Below are positions 39,210-48,942 of a stretch of DNA of 64,000 nt, piece by piece. The DNA is from Rhizobium sp. Q54 (lineage in GTDB: Bacteria > Pseudomonadota > Alphaproteobacteria > Micropepsales > Micropepsaceae). Positions within the stretch are counted from its first letter, which is position 1; each line of letters begins with the position of its first letter. The notes under the pieces were generated by a model. It was not told the origin of the DNA. It saw only the letters and a program-made list of their open reading frames with translations, and made no database searches. The position numbers and the translations under genes are program-made. The DNA lies in the NCBI GenBank assembly GCA_945860165.1, contig CAMAPL010000001.1:209925-273924 (forward strand), in the 5' to 3' direction.

Positions 39210-39560
39210 TTACTGAGGCTTGGGGACGGACGGCCCGGTCGGCAGTGGCACGGCTGGCGCCGCGGGCTTGGCCGGGGCAGAGGTGGCCGGCGCCGAATCG
39301 AGGATGGAACGGGTGTCGCGGCCATGCAGCGCCAGCAGGTTCAGACCGATACAGGTCAGGAAGAACAGGCCGGCCAGAACCGCCGTGGCGCGGGTCAGGG
39401 TATCGGCCGCGCCGCGCGGGCTGAAAAGGCCACCCATGCTACCACCGCCGCCACCACCACCACCCATGCCCAGGCCACCACCTTCGGACCGCTGCAGCAG
39501 CACGAAAATAATCAGCGCGATGGCAATAAACAGCTCGGCGACAAGCAAAAGGGTCTGCAT
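39210..39560 (-). CDS. secG: Preprotein translocase subunit SecG
   Basis: A 116-residue inner-membrane protein. Two membrane spans (about residues 3-22 and 55-77) flank the conserved VLLQRSEGGGLGMG, which continues into a glycine run and the ATAVLAGLFFLTCIGL span. The C-terminus is an Ala/Pro-rich tail, common in alphaproteobacteria. The tpiA-secG-pyrG order supports the call. Confidence 0.9.
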   Translation of the reverse strand: MQTLLLVAELFIAIALIIFVLLQRSEGGGLGMGGGGGGGGSMGGLFSPRGAADTLTRATAVLAGLFFLTCIGLNLLALHGRDTRSILDSAPATSAPAKPAAPAVPLPTGPSVPKPQ

Positions 39561-39596
39561 GGGGGATTCCTGACTTCCGGGGGGTCTTTAGAACAT

Positions 39597-39623
39597 TGGC
39601 TTTGAAATGGGAAGCCAAAGCCA
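39597..39623. terminator. Hairpin between the receiver-like gene and secG
   Basis: TGGCTTTG (39597-39604) pairs perfectly with CAAAGCCA (39616-39623) around an 11-base loop. There is no T-run, so it may be a weak terminator or a processing site. Confidence 0.3.
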
Positions 39624-39710
39624 GAAATCCAGCCAAATCCTTCCCAAGCGAGGATTTTTGGGGGTTGGGCAGGCTTACCCGGCGGCAGCGCAGGCAACGC
39701 GCGCCCCGGA

Positions 39711-40664
39711 TTAGCTGGCTAGGGCTTCGACCTGGTAGCGCGCCCGGATAATGTTCACGGTTGCGTCGATTTCCGACAGCTGGTCGGCGGCCGATTTTTC
39801 CGGGTGGAAAACCTGGTGCAGGCTCAGCGCCCCATGCCCCAAAAGGTGCATCGAGGCATTGCGGTCCACGCCCAGGCTCAGTCCTTCGGCGGCCGCCATC
39901 ACCGACACGCACCATTCCACCGCCGGCTGGAATTCGGTGTCGCGGCTGCGCGTTTCGATGGACTTGGTCAGGGTCAGCAGCTTGGCCAGGTCGGGCGGGA
40001 TCTGCCCGGCCACGATGGCCTGCTCCTGCATCAGGCGCCACAGAATGCATATCTGGAAGGAATCGCGGCGCAGCTTTTCGGTCGTCAACTTTTCGCGCGC
40101 CTCCTTCAGGTCGGCATCCAGCTTGCGGGCGATGGCCTCGCTGGACATCTTGTCCTTGGCCTTCATCTTCAGCGAGTTGGGCGGATCGAACAGTTCGGCG
40201 CCGGCACCGCGGCTGAAATCCTTGCTGCGGTCGGGGCCGACATAATCGGTGGTGATGACGAAGCTCTTGCGGCGATCGATATGGGTTTCAATGCGGGCGC
40301 CCAGCTGCGCCGTCGAAAATGGCCGCAGGATCAGGTCGTCGGCGCCGCTGGAAACCACCCGGTTGATCAGCGCGGTGCTCTTTTCCCAGGCGGTGACGAT
40401 AATGACGATGAAGGGATTATAGCTCGTACTGCCCTGGCGCATCTGCTGGATGGTGTCGCACAATTCCCCGCCGTCGCCATGCGCTTCGACCAGCGTGATG
40501 TCCGGCGGATTTCTCTGCAACGCCCCGACAAAGGCTTCAAGCGTGGAAACGGTTTCGGTGCGGCGGAACCCCAACGCGTATAGAGTCGCACGCGTCGCGG
40601 TGCGGTTTGACCGCACCGGATCGTAAATCAGGACGTCCACACTGTCGAAAGATAGTCTGCTCAT
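39711..40664 (-). CDS. Receiver-domain-like regulator lacking the phospho-aspartate
   Basis: 317 residues. The first 125 fold like a response-regulator receiver (VDVLIYDPVRSNRTATRATLYALGFR, PDITLVEAHGDG, PFIVIIVTAW, SSGADDLILRPF). The phospho-acceptor position holds E60 instead of D and the conserved lysine is R114, while T91 is kept. The glutamate may mimic constant phosphorylation. The C-terminal 190 residues are mostly helical, with a Lys/Glu/Arg-rich segment, and match no output domain I know. No kinase is adjacent; it lies between tpiA and secG. Confidence 0.75.
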   Translation of the reverse strand: MSRLSFDSVDVLIYDPVRSNRTATRATLYALGFRRTETVSTLEAFVGALQRNPPDITLVEAHGDGGELCDTIQQMRQGSTSYNPFIVIIVTAWEKSTALINRVVSSGADDLILRPFSTAQLGARIETHIDRRKSFVITTDYVGPDRSKDFSRGAGAELFDPPNSLKMKAKDKMSSEAIARKLDADLKEAREKLTTEKLRRDSFQICILWRLMQEQAIVAGQIPPDLAKLLTLTKSIETRSRDTEFQPAVEWCVSVMAAAEGLSLGVDRNASMHLLGHGALSLHQVFHPEKSAADQLSEIDATVNIIRARYQVEALAS

Positions 40665-40739
40665 TACACACCGCGCACATTCTTCTTTTATGTATGCAGG
40701 ATGCGGCGCGGCGCGTTAAAAAAGAGTCGAACGAAGTGG

Positions 40740-41495
40740 TTAAGAACCGCTAATCGCCCTTATAATACTGAGAAAATCCGATGCCTTGAGGCTGGCGCCA
40801 CCGACAAGTGCGCCACCTACTTCCGGCAGGTTAAGAATTTCTCCGGCATTGTCCGGTTTCACCGAGCCGCCATAGAGGATCGGCATCTCCCGCCCCCCCT
40901 TGCCCAGCCGCCGCACCAGACAGGCGCGGATATGGGCATGCATCGCGGTGATGTCGGCTGATGTCGGCGTCTTGCCGGTGCCGATCGCCCATACCGGTTC
41001 ATAGGCGATCACGGTGTTGGCCGGCGTGGCGCCGCCCGGCACACTGCCGTCCAGCTGCTTGCCGCAGATCTGGTTGGCGTCGCCGGCATAACGCGGCGCT
41101 TGGGTTTCGCCGATGCAGATGATGGCCTTCAGGCCGGCGCGCCATGCGGCCTGCGCCTTGGCGGCAACCTCGCCATCACTTTCGCCGTGATGCTGGCGGC
41201 GTTCGGAATGACCGACGATGACGAAGGACGCGCCCGAATCCTTCAGCATCTGCGCGGAGATGTCGCCGGTATGGGCGCCCGAATCCTTGGCGTGGCAATC
41301 CTGCCCGCCCAGCGCGACGGCGCCGCCAGCTACCTTCCAGGCGGCCTGGGCGATCAGCGTGGCGGGCGGACAGACAAGCACATCACTGCCCAGCCGCAGC
41401 CCCAGAACGGCCAGGCCGTCCTGCAGACTGCCCAGTTCGGCCAGGCTGGCCGACAGGCCGTTCATCTTCCAGTTTCCGGCCACCAGCGGACGCAT
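40740..41495 (-). CDS. tpiA: Triose-phosphate isomerase
   Basis: A 251-residue glycolytic TIM barrel. Catalytic residues are K10 (AGNWKMNG), H96 (VGHSERR) and E166 ([11 protein letters not shown]), and the phosphate-binding [11 protein letters not shown] is present. The start ATG 41495 gives [10 protein letters not shown] with a G-rich site upstream; the frame is open to 41636 but only the shorter form fits the family. Divergent from the ppiD-like gene. Confidence 0.95.
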   Translation of the reverse strand: MRPLVAGNWKMNGLSASLAELGSLQDGLAVLGLRLGSDVLVCPPATLIAQAAWKVAGGAVALGGQDCHAKDSGAHTGDISAQMLKDSGASFVIVGHSERRQHHGESDGEVAAKAQAAWRAGLKAIICIGETQAPRYAGDANQICGKQLDGSVPGGATPANTVIAYEPVWAIGTGKTPTSADITAMHAHIRACLVRRLGKGGREMPILYGGSVKPDNAGEILNLPEVGGALVGGASLKASDFLSIIRAISGS

Positions 41496-41661
41496 GAAGC
41501 CCCCCAAGGGTAAGTGAAGGATAAGTGCTTGTAATCCCCCGATTTCGGCGGCAAAAACGGGGTGGAACACGGCTTGCCGCCAGCCAGCCCCCTCCCTATC
41601 ATCCGCCGTCCGCGAACGCCACAAAACTGGCGCCACAGAACTAGCAACGGAAATTGCCGCA

Positions 41662-43554
41662 ATGATTCAATGGATGCACCACCTTTCCAAGTCCTGGGCC
41701 GCCACCCTTCTGATGGGCGTGCTGGGCATGAGCTTTGTGGTCTGGGGCATCGCCGACGTTTTTACCGGCGGTTCGTCGACCGCCGTCGCCACCATCGGCC
41801 GAACCGAAATCAGCCAGGCCGAATTCCAGCGCGTCTATCGCAACTTCGTGCGCAACCAGGGCCAGCAGATGGGCACCGACCTCACGCCCGAAATGGCCCA
41901 GAAAATGGGCCTGGGCCAGGTCGCCCTGCAGCAGCTTGTCAGCCGCACCGCCCTGAACAATGAAGCGATCCGGCTGGGCCTGATCACTGCGGACGCCGCC
42001 GTGGCGCAGAATGTGCGCAGCATGGGACCGTTCCGCGGGCCGATGGGCCAGTTCGACCGCCAGACCTTCGTGCAGGCGATCACGGGCGCGGGCTATACCG
42101 AGAACCAGTTCATGGAGGAAGTCCGCCAGGACATGACGCGGGACCAGCTTACCCAGGCGATGGAATCCAATTTCGTCATTCCGCCGACCTATGCCCAGGC
42201 GCTGTTCCTCTACATCAATGAAAAACGCGCCGCCGATTATGTGATCGTCTCCCCCGAAGCGGCGGGGCCGGTGCCCGCGCCCAGCGAGGCGGTGCTGGCG
42301 GCCTATGTGAAAACCAATACGGCGCGCTTCTCCACACCGGAATACCGCTCGGTGGATTTCGCCGCGATCACGCCCGAGGATGTCACGGGCGGCATCACCG
42401 TCACAGACCAGCAGATCAAGGACGATTACGAGTCGCGCAGGACCACCTATGTGGTGCCGGAACGCCGTGACGTGCAGCAAATCGAATTCAAGGCCCAGGC
42501 CGAAGCGATAGCGGCCCGCGCGAAGATCTCTGCCGGCACCACGTTCGACACCCTGACGGCATCGCGCGGCCTCAAGCCCGAACAGGTCTCGCTAGGCACG
42601 CTGGCGCAGAGCGACCTGCCCGATCCCGATCGCGCCAAGTCGATTTTCGCCCTGCCGCTGAACGAGGTCAGTCAACCGGTCCGCACCGCCTACGGCGGCT
42701 GGGTTTTGGCGCGCGTGACCAAGATCGCGCCCGGCGTCACCCGCACGCTTGATGATGTGCGCGAGGACATCCGCAAGAGCCTGGCAACCCAGCTGGCAGG
42801 CAACAAGATGGTGGACGCGGTCAACGCCTTCACCGACGCCCGCAGCAATGGCGATGACCTGGCGGCCGCAGCCAAGAAGGCCGGCATGCGCGTCGGGCGC
42901 GTGGCGGCATTGGATTCCACCGGCCTCACGCCCGAAGGCGTCAAGGGGGCGGCGCCTGCCGATCCCGAATTCCTTTCCGCCGTGTTCAGCGCCGAGGTCG
43001 GCGAGGATGGCGACCCCTTCCCCACCAAGGCCGGCAGCTATTACGCCATCCGGGTGAACGGTGTGGCGCCGCCCAAGCTCAAGCCGATGGCGCTGGTACA
43101 GGCCGACGCCCTGAACGCCTGGACCGTGGAACAGCGGGGCAAGCTGATGACCGGCAAGGCTCAGGCGCTGACTGCCCGGGCGCAAAAGGAAAAGTCGCTG
43201 GACGGCGTGGCACGTGAACTGAAAGTCTCGGTGCAGAAGAGCCCGGCGCTGGGCCGCGGCACCAGTGACACCATGTTCTCTGCCACCGTCGTCGCCAGGC
43301 TGTTCACCGCCGCACCGGGCGCCGTGGTTTCGGGGCCGCAGGGCCTGTCGGGCAATCACATCATCGCCCGCGTCACCGGCATCGCCCATCCGCGCCCCAA
43401 TCCCAATGACCCCAGCTTCGCGGGCGGGATGCAGCGCCTGTCGGCCTCGGTGGCGGGCGACCTGTCAATCGCGATGGCCAACGCCGCGCGCACGCGCCAG
43501 AGCGTCAAGGTCAACCAGAGGCTGGTGGATCAGGCAACGGGCGGGGGCTCGTGA
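41662..43554 (+). CDS. ppiD: PpiD-type periplasmic peptidyl-prolyl isomerase/chaperone
   Basis: 630 residues: short cytoplasmic start, one membrane span (about 13-33), a SurA_N_3-like chaperone region ([22 protein letters not shown]), a parvulin-type domain (about 260-380) and a long C-terminal region. It is anchored in the inner membrane and helps proteins leaving the Sec channel to fold. The parvulin domain is poorly conserved in its active site, as is common in PpiD. The stop overlaps the trpE start by four bases. Confidence 0.88.
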   Translation: MIQWMHHLSKSWAATLLMGVLGMSFVVWGIADVFTGGSSTAVATIGRTEISQAEFQRVYRNFVRNQGQQMGTDLTPEMAQKMGLGQVALQQLVSRTALNNEAIRLGLITADAAVAQNVRSMGPFRGPMGQFDRQTFVQAITGAGYTENQFMEEVRQDMTRDQLTQAMESNFVIPPTYAQALFLYINEKRAADYVIVSPEAAGPVPAPSEAVLAAYVKTNTARFSTPEYRSVDFAAITPEDVTGGITVTDQQIKDDYESRRTTYVVPERRDVQQIEFKAQAEAIAARAKISAGTTFDTLTASRGLKPEQVSLGTLAQSDLPDPDRAKSIFALPLNEVSQPVRTAYGGWVLARVTKIAPGVTRTLDDVREDIRKSLATQLAGNKMVDAVNAFTDARSNGDDLAAAAKKAGMRVGRVAALDSTGLTPEGVKGAAPADPEFLSAVFSAEVGEDGDPFPTKAGSYYAIRVNGVAPPKLKPMALVQADALNAWTVEQRGKLMTGKAQALTARAQKEKSLDGVARELKVSVQKSPALGRGTSDTMFSATVVARLFTAAPGAVVSGPQGLSGNHIIARVTGIAHPRPNPNDPSFAGGMQRLSASVAGDLSIAMANAARTRQSVKVNQRLVDQATGGGS

Positions 43555-45083
43555 TCGAAACGGCCTTTGAGGCTTTCGCGCCGGACTATGACAAGGGCCG
43601 CGCCCAGCTTCTCTATACAAGACTGGTCGCCGATATGGAGACGCCGGTTTCGGCGTTTCTCAAGCTCGGCTTTAACAAAGACGGCAGCAACCGCGACAAC
43701 GCCTTCCTGCTGGAAAGCGTGCAAGGCGGCGAGACACGCGGACGCTATTCCATCATCGGCCTCAAGCCCGACCTGATCTGGCGCTGCCAGGACGGCAAAG
43801 CCGAGATCAACCGCGCCGCGCTGACCAATACGGACCGCTTCACGCCAGAAAGCGCCAGGCCGCTGGCAAGCCTGCGCGCCCTGAGCAAAGAGACGCGCGT
43901 GGCCCTGCCCGCCGGCCTGCCGCCGATGGCGACCGGACTGTTCGGCTATCTGGGCTATGACATGGCACGGCAGGTTGAAGACCTGCCCAATCCGCCGCCC
44001 GATACGCTGGGCCTGCCCGACGCCATCCTGCTGCGTCCCACCATCACCGCCATCTTCGACAGCGTGAAAGACGAGATCATTGTCATCACGCCGGTCTGGC
44101 CGGCTGCGGGCGTGGATGCCAAAGCGGCCTATGCGCGCGGCGTGGCGCGGCTGGACGAAGCGGTGGCAAGCTTGGAAGGCCCGACGCCGCCCAGCGCCGC
44201 GATCCCGGCCCATCTGCCCACCGGCGTGCCGATCGAATCCAACATGACCAAGGCGGAGTATTTCGACGTGGTGGCCCGCGCCAAGGACTATATCGCCGCC
44301 GGCGATGTGTTTCAGGTGGTGCCCAGCCAGCGCTTCCGCCGCCCCTTCGCGCTGCCGCCCTTTTCGCTGTACCGGGCGCTGCGGCGGCTGAACCCTTCGC
44401 CCTATCTGTATTACCTGGCGATGCCGGGTTTCCAGATCGTCGGCTCCAGCCCGGAAGTTCTAGTGCGGCTGCGCGACAACAAGGTCACCATACGCCCCAT
44501 CGCCGGCACCCGCGTGCGCGGCAAAACGCCGGAAGAAGACAAGGCATTGGCCGAAGAACTTATGGCCGATCCGAAGGAACGCGCCGAGCATCTGATGCTG
44601 GTGGACCTGGGCCGCAACGATGTCGGCCGCGTCTCCAAGACCGGTGCGGTGAAGGTGACCGACAGTTTCTTTATCGAGCGCTACAGCCATGTGATGCACC
44701 TGGTCTCGAATGTCGAAGGCGAGATTCGAGACGGGCTGGACGCGGTGGATGCCCTAGCCGCGGGGCTACCGGCCGGTACCCTGACCGGCGCGCCAAAAAT
44801 TCGTGCCATGGAAATCATCGACAAATTTGAAAAGGAAAAGCGCGGCGCGGCCTATGCCGGCGCAGTGGGCTATTTCGCCGCCGACGGCTCGATGGACACC
44901 TGCATCGTTCTGCGCACCGCGCTGGTCAAGGACGGCACCATGTATGTGCAGGCAGGCGGCGGCGTGGTCGCAGACAGCGTTGCTGAGGACGAATATCAAG
45001 AGACAATCAACAAGTCGAAAGCCCTGCTGGCCGCCGCCGAGGAAGCCGTGCGCTTCGCCAGCGCCGCGAAAAAGGGCCAGTAG
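43551..45083 (+). CDS. trpE: Anthranilate synthase component I
   Basis: A 510-residue chorismate-utilising enzyme, first step of tryptophan synthesis. The N-terminal domain has the tryptophan feedback motif LLES in NAFLLESVQGG. The catalytic domain has GDVFQVVPSQRF, PYLYYLAMPGFQIVGSSPEVLVR, RPIAGTRVRG, GRNDVGRV, PAGTLTGAPKIRAMEII and QAGGGVVADS. The start is GTG 43551, overlapping the ppiD stop (GTGA). trpG, trpD and trpC are not in the window. Confidence 0.95.
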   Translation: MIETAFEAFAPDYDKGRAQLLYTRLVADMETPVSAFLKLGFNKDGSNRDNAFLLESVQGGETRGRYSIIGLKPDLIWRCQDGKAEINRAALTNTDRFTPESARPLASLRALSKETRVALPAGLPPMATGLFGYLGYDMARQVEDLPNPPPDTLGLPDAILLRPTITAIFDSVKDEIIVITPVWPAAGVDAKAAYARGVARLDEAVASLEGPTPPSAAIPAHLPTGVPIESNMTKAEYFDVVARAKDYIAAGDVFQVVPSQRFRRPFALPPFSLYRALRRLNPSPYLYYLAMPGFQIVGSSPEVLVRLRDNKVTIRPIAGTRVRGKTPEEDKALAEELMADPKERAEHLMLVDLGRNDVGRVSKTGAVKVTDSFFIERYSHVMHLVSNVEGEIRDGLDAVDALAAGLPAGTLTGAPKIRAMEIIDKFEKEKRGAAYAGAVGYFAADGSMDTCIVLRTALVKDGTMYVQAGGGVVADSVAEDEYQETINKSKALLAAAEEAVRFASAAKKGQ

Positions 45084-46081
45084 TCAGCGCGCAGCGAAAG
45101 CCAGCCCGCGCGACGCCTTCAGCCGCATCGCCTCGTCCAGCGGCACCAGGGTCACGCCGTGATCCTGCGCCAGAAATTTCTTAAGCAGCGCCAAGGTGGC
45201 ATCGCGGGGATGGCCGATGGCGATGGCCACGCCGGTGCGCCGGGCTTCGCGCACCAATGCCTGCAATTGCGCGGCGACTTCCGCTTCGCCCGGCACATCG
45301 TCGAGGAAAATATCGCGCCCCGCGCTCATCACGCCCATGTCCAATGCCACGCGTTCCGCCTGGCTGCCGGGGCCGGTGCGGGAATCGAAAAAGAACAGGC
45401 CCTTAGTTTTCAACCTGGCCATCACCGGCGTCAGACTGGCCGCGTCGGCGGTGAAGCGGCTGCCTTCGTGATTGTTGATGCCGGCAATGCCCGCACCCGC
45501 GCCAGATTCCAGTCCAGGCGGCGGTTGATCTCGTCCGCCGTCATATCGGGCTTCAGGGCCATCTGTCCGGGATTCGAGGCCCCCAGCGTCTGCATCGGCA
45601 CATGGGCCAAGATCAGATGCCCGCGTCTGGCCGCCGCATCGGCCAGGAAGGCCGTGGTTTCTGCATACGGCAGGAAAGACAGCGCCACTTCCTTGGGCAG
45701 CATCATGGCCCGGTCGGTGCCGGCAATGTCCTCGCCCAGATCGTCGATGCAGATGGCGATCACCGGTCTTGCGGGCGCCTCCCGCACGCCGCGCAGGGCG
45801 GACGTGGGATGTGCCAACCAATCGGGAAAGGCGCTGGCGGTAATCGGGTACAGAACCTGGGGAGCATAGCGGCTTTTGGCAAAGCTTTCCGCCAACACAA
45901 ATTGCGTGCGGCCGCGCGCCCCGTCTTCGGATTTGGCCTGCGCCGCCATGCCCGGCAGCGCGCTTTCCACGAATTTGGGCAGCCCCGCCAGCGCCGCGCC
46001 GCCCCCGGTCACCACGGCCCCGGCCAGCAGCGCCACGAACGCGACATCACACACGCGCCGAATGAGGGATTCGCGATCCAT
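45084..46081 (-). pseudogene. Divergent polysaccharide deacetylase (DUF610) gene with one frameshift
   Basis: From ATG 46081 the frame has one membrane span (about 12-32) and then VIAICIDDLGEDIAGTD, KEVALSFLPYAETT and DEINRRLDWNLARV. At about 45490-45494 one base seems lost. The other frame continues with GIAGINNHEGSRFTAD, TKGLFFFDSRTG and AIAIGHPRDATLALLKKF to TGA 45084. The junction would read RVPGIAGINNH if one C or G were restored, which matches the family. So this is either a recent pseudogene or a sequencing error. Its 3' end touches the trpE stop. Confidence 0.8.
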
Positions 46082-46190
46082 GGCCCACTACCGCAAGGGA
46101 CGGGAACCCTGTCAATTGCTCCGCATCCGGACCATCCCCTGCGGCGGTGCGGCCCCTTGGCAAAGCCGCTGGTGGCGTCAGACTTCGCCC

Positions 46191-46454
46191 ATGCGCGAAG
46201 GAGATGCTTATGTCTATGTGCTGGTCAGTGTCGCCAAGCGGCCGCGCCGTTCCTATGTCGGCTGGACGTCCGACCTGGACCGGCGGCTGGCCGAGCACAA
46301 TGCCGTGGACGGACGGACGCGCGGAGCCAAATCCACCCGTGGCAGCAAATGGATCATGGTCTATGCCGAAAAATGCCTGAACCGCAGCACCGCACTGCGC
46401 CGGGAATTCCGGCTGAAACGCGACCGAAAATTCCGCGCGGCATTGCGCAGCTGA
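46191..46454 (+). CDS. GIY-YIG nuclease-fold small protein
   Basis: An 87-residue stand-alone GIY-YIG domain. The first strand is AYVYVLVS, the second YVGWTSDLDRRLAEHN with the conserved arginine, and the C-terminal half RSTALRREFRLKR carries the helix with the usual glutamate. Such UPF0213-type proteins are of uncertain role (DNA repair or none proven). The start at ATG 46191 lacks a good ribosome site, and the frame stays open upstream to 45876, overlapping the deacetylase region antisense. Confidence 0.78.
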   Translation: MREGDAYVYVLVSVAKRPRRSYVGWTSDLDRRLAEHNAVDGRTRGAKSTRGSKWIMVYAEKCLNRSTALRREFRLKRDRKFRAALRS

Positions 46455-46490
46455 TCGGCTAGCCTGCAGCAGGATCGGGGACTGACATAA

Positions 46491-47741
46491 AAAACGCTTG
46501 CCGGGCTTTGCGCCCTTCTCTTCGCCTTTTTCGCAACCGGGCCGGCCATCGCCGCGCCCGCGCGCAACGAGAAGGTTTATGCGGCCGTAGAGGCGAAGCG
46601 CGCCGCCGCGGTCGACCTGCTGAAGGAGATTGTGAATATCGATTCCGGAACGGGCGGCATTGCGGGCGGCGCCCGTGTGCTGGCTCTGCTGGCGCCGCGC
46701 CTGACGGCGATGGGCGCGCAAGTGCGCCGCGAAACGGCCGAATCCCCGGACCTGCCCGACAATCTGGTGGCGGTGTTTCGTGGCACCGGCAAGGGCCGCA
46801 TCCTGATCATCGCCCATGTCGATACCGTGTTCGGCCTAGGCGTCGCGGCCAAACGGCCCTTTCGCATCGAAGGGATGCGGGCCCATGGGCCGGGTGTCAG
46901 CGATGAAAAGGCCGGCGTGGTCAACGCAGTCATGGCGCTGAAAACCCTGCACGATAAGGGTTTCAAGAATTTCGCCACCATCACGCTGCTGCTGGAGACC
47001 AGCGAGGAAAACGGCTCACCCTGCACCATGAAGCTGATCAAGACGCTGGCGGCGCAGCATGATGTGGAATTCAACATGGAGCCGGGCGACCCGCCCAACA
47101 ATCTGACGGTGTGGCGCAAGGGCTCGGCGCGCATCCATATCCAGGTTGCTGGCCGCGCCGCCCATACCGGCGTGGCGCCGCAGGATAGCCGCAACGTCGC
47201 GCTGGAACTGCTTCACCAGCTGAATTCGCGGGCCGGGGCGTTTCCGCTGACCGGCGACGGCACCACCGTCAACCTGACCGTCATGAAAGCCGGCGAGCGC
47301 ACCAACATTATTCCCGATGCCGCCGAGGCCATCTTCAGCGCCCGTTACCACAACCCCGAAGACCTGGAACAGATCGTCGCCAAGTTCCGCGGCGCCGCCA
47401 AGATCACCACCGTGCCCGATACCAGCGTGACGATCATGCTGGATGCCGGCTTGCCGCCACTGATCCAGAACACCGATGTCGATGCCCTCGCCGCGCGCGC
47501 GAAGATGATCTATGCGGAGATAGGCAAGACACCCGGCCTGTCAGGCAATGGCGGCGCATCGGAGGCGGCGGTGGCGCAATCGGTCGGCATACCGGCGCTG
47601 GACGGGCTCGGCTGGGTGGGCGGTGATTTTCACACCGACCAGAAATGGGTGGATTTGAACAGCGTGGTACCGCGTCTGTATCTTCTGACGCGGCTGGTGA
47701 TGGATGCGGGGATCACCCCGCCGCGCCGCCGCCTACCCTGA
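46491..47741 (+). CDS. Exported M20-family metallopeptidase (glutamate carboxypeptidase type); start codon unclear
   Basis: The frame is open from 46491 and reads a signal peptide (AGLCALLFAFFATGPAIAA) followed by about 385 residues of an M20 peptidase: zinc-site IIAHVDTVFG, HGPGVSDEKAG, catalytic ETSEENGS, NMEPGD, the dimerisation insert with HTGVAP, and GGDFHTDQKW near the end. An in-frame TAA stands just before the signal peptide, and no ATG, GTG or TTG opens it; the first in-frame start, GTG 46632, would remove the signal. The sequence at 46487-46496 has a run of six A where ATGAAA would be expected. The start is therefore uncertain. Confidence 0.75.
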   Translation, partial: KTLAGLCALLFAFFATGPAIAAPARNEKVYAAVEAKRAAAVDLLKEIVNIDSGTGGIAGGARVLALLAPRLTAMGAQVRRETAESPDLPDNLVAVFRGTGKGRILIIAHVDTVFGLGVAAKRPFRIEGMRAHGPGVSDEKAGVVNAVMALKTLHDKGFKNFATITLLLETSEENGSPCTMKLIKTLAAQHDVEFNMEPGDPPNNLTVWRKGSARIHIQVAGRAAHTGVAPQDSRNVALELLHQLNSRAGAFPLTGDGTTVNLTVMKAGERTNIIPDAAEAIFSARYHNPEDLEQIVAKFRGAAKITTVPDTSVTIMLDAGLPPLIQNTDVDALAARAKMIYAEIGKTPGLSGNGGASEAAVAQSVGIPALDGLGWVGGDFHTDQKWVDLNSVVPRLYLLTRLVMDAGITPPRRRLP

Positions 47742-47770
47742 CCGGGTAGCGCGTTAACAGGCGCGAGATA

Positions 47771-47847
47771 TTTTGTGGCCTGGGCAGGAGCGTCGCGCGG
47801 AGCGTGCGAAAGCACGGGAGCACGCGCGACAAACCCAGGACGCAAAA
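47771..47847. repeat. Structured intergenic repeat, copy B (3' of nrdB)
   Basis: A 77-bp partner of 32597-32674. Nested stems: TTTTG/CAAAA (47771-47775, 47843-47847), CCTGGG/CCCAGG (47779-47784, 47834-47839), GTCGCGCG/CGCGCGAC (47792-47799, 47823-47830) and CGTGC/GCACG (47803-47807, 47812-47816) closing a GAAA tetraloop. It ends nine bases from the nrdB stop and 29 bases after the M20 stop. Confidence 0.85.
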
Positions 47848-47856
47848 GGTCCGCGT

Positions 47857-48942
47857 CTACTCGGCGGCGATCTGGTTGCGCTTGTCGAACTGAGACCACA
47901 CGCCTTCGCTGCTGTCCCACGAACCCTTGGACGCACCCTTGGAATATTCCGTGGCGCGCTGCTCGAAGAAGTTGGCGTGCTCGACCCCGTTGAGGATTTC
48001 CACCAGCCAGGGCAACGGATGCGCCTTGAGCTGCTTGTAGCCGCTCTCGGTCACTTCGAAATTTCCGAACACCGGCTCCAGCTTGAGCTGGGTCAGCCGC
48101 CAGTCAGCGATGTAGCGGACATAGGATTTTATTTCCTTGGCAGTCATGCCCTGGACTTCGCCCAGGCTGAAGGCCAGGTCTACAAAGCCCTCTTCCAGCC
48201 CGACCATGGTGCTGGCGACTTCGCGGATATCGTCGCGCACCGACTTGGTGACGCAGCCGGTCTCGTCGGCCCAGGCGTGATAGAGCTTGGTGATGCCTTC
48301 GCAGTGCAGGCTTTCGTCGCGCACCGACCAGCTGACGATCTGCCCCATGCCGTTCATCTTGTTGAAGCGGGGGAAGTTCATCAGCATGGCGAAGCTGGCG
48401 AACAGCGACATACCTTCGGTGAAGGCCCCGAACATGGCAAGTGTCCGCGCCACGTCGGCGCAGGTGCCCACGCCAAACGTGTGCATATAGTCGGACTTGG
48501 CCTTCATAGCCGCATAGTCGCGAAAGGCCTCGAACTCGGTCTGGGGCATGCCCAGGGTCTTGAGCAGCAGCGCATAGGCGTCGATATGCACCGTCTCCAT
48601 GTTGGTGAAAGCGGCCATCATCATCTGCACTTCCAGCGGCTGGAAGATGGGAATGTAGCGCTTGAGGTAATTGTCGCCAACTTCCACATCGCTCTGGGTG
48701 AAGAAGCGGAAAATCTGGGTCAGCAGCGCCTTTTCGGCGTCGGACAGATGGCCGGACTGCCAGTCGCGGATGTCGGAGCCCAGCGGCACTTCCTCGCCCA
48801 TCCAGTGGGTCTGCTGCTGGCGCTTCCAGCAGTCATAAGCCCAGGGATAGCGGGTGATGTCATAGGTGCCGGTGGCGTTGAGCAGGCCAATGCCACCCTT
48901 GCCGATCAGCGTGCGCGGATCGACAGAACCCAGTGCTTTCAT
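47857..48942 (-). CDS. nrdB: Class I ribonucleotide reductase, beta subunit
   Basis: 361 residues with the ferritin-like R2 fold. Metal-ligand helices are visible in FFTQSDVEVGDNYL, NMETVHIDAYALLLKTLG and SVRDESLHCEGI. It generates the radical needed by NrdA and requires oxygen. The start is uncertain among ATG 48948, ATG 48942 (four-base overlap with the nrdA stop, chosen) and GTG 48957. It is co-transcribed with nrdA behind a cobalamin riboswitch. Confidence 0.93.
   Translation of the reverse strand: MKALGSVDPRTLIGKGGIGLLNATGTYDITRYPWAYDCWKRQQQTHWMGEEVPLGSDIRDWQSGHLSDAEKALLTQIFRFFTQSDVEVGDNYLKRYIPIFQPLEVQMMMAAFTNMETVHIDAYALLLKTLGMPQTEFEAFRDYAAMKAKSDYMHTFGVGTCADVARTLAMFGAFTEGMSLFASFAMLMNFPRFNKMNGMGQIVSWSVRDESLHCEGITKLYHAWADETGCVTKSVRDDIREVASTMVGLEEGFVDLAFSLGEVQGMTAKEIKSYVRYIADWRLTQLKLEPVFGNFEVTESGYKQLKAHPLPWLVEILNGVEHANFFEQRATEYSKGASKGSWDSSEGVWSQFDKRNQIAAE

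Noticed and set aside
39421..39480. CCACC-rich tract in secG.
   Set aside because: It encodes the glycine-rich loop common to SecG and is not an independent repeat.
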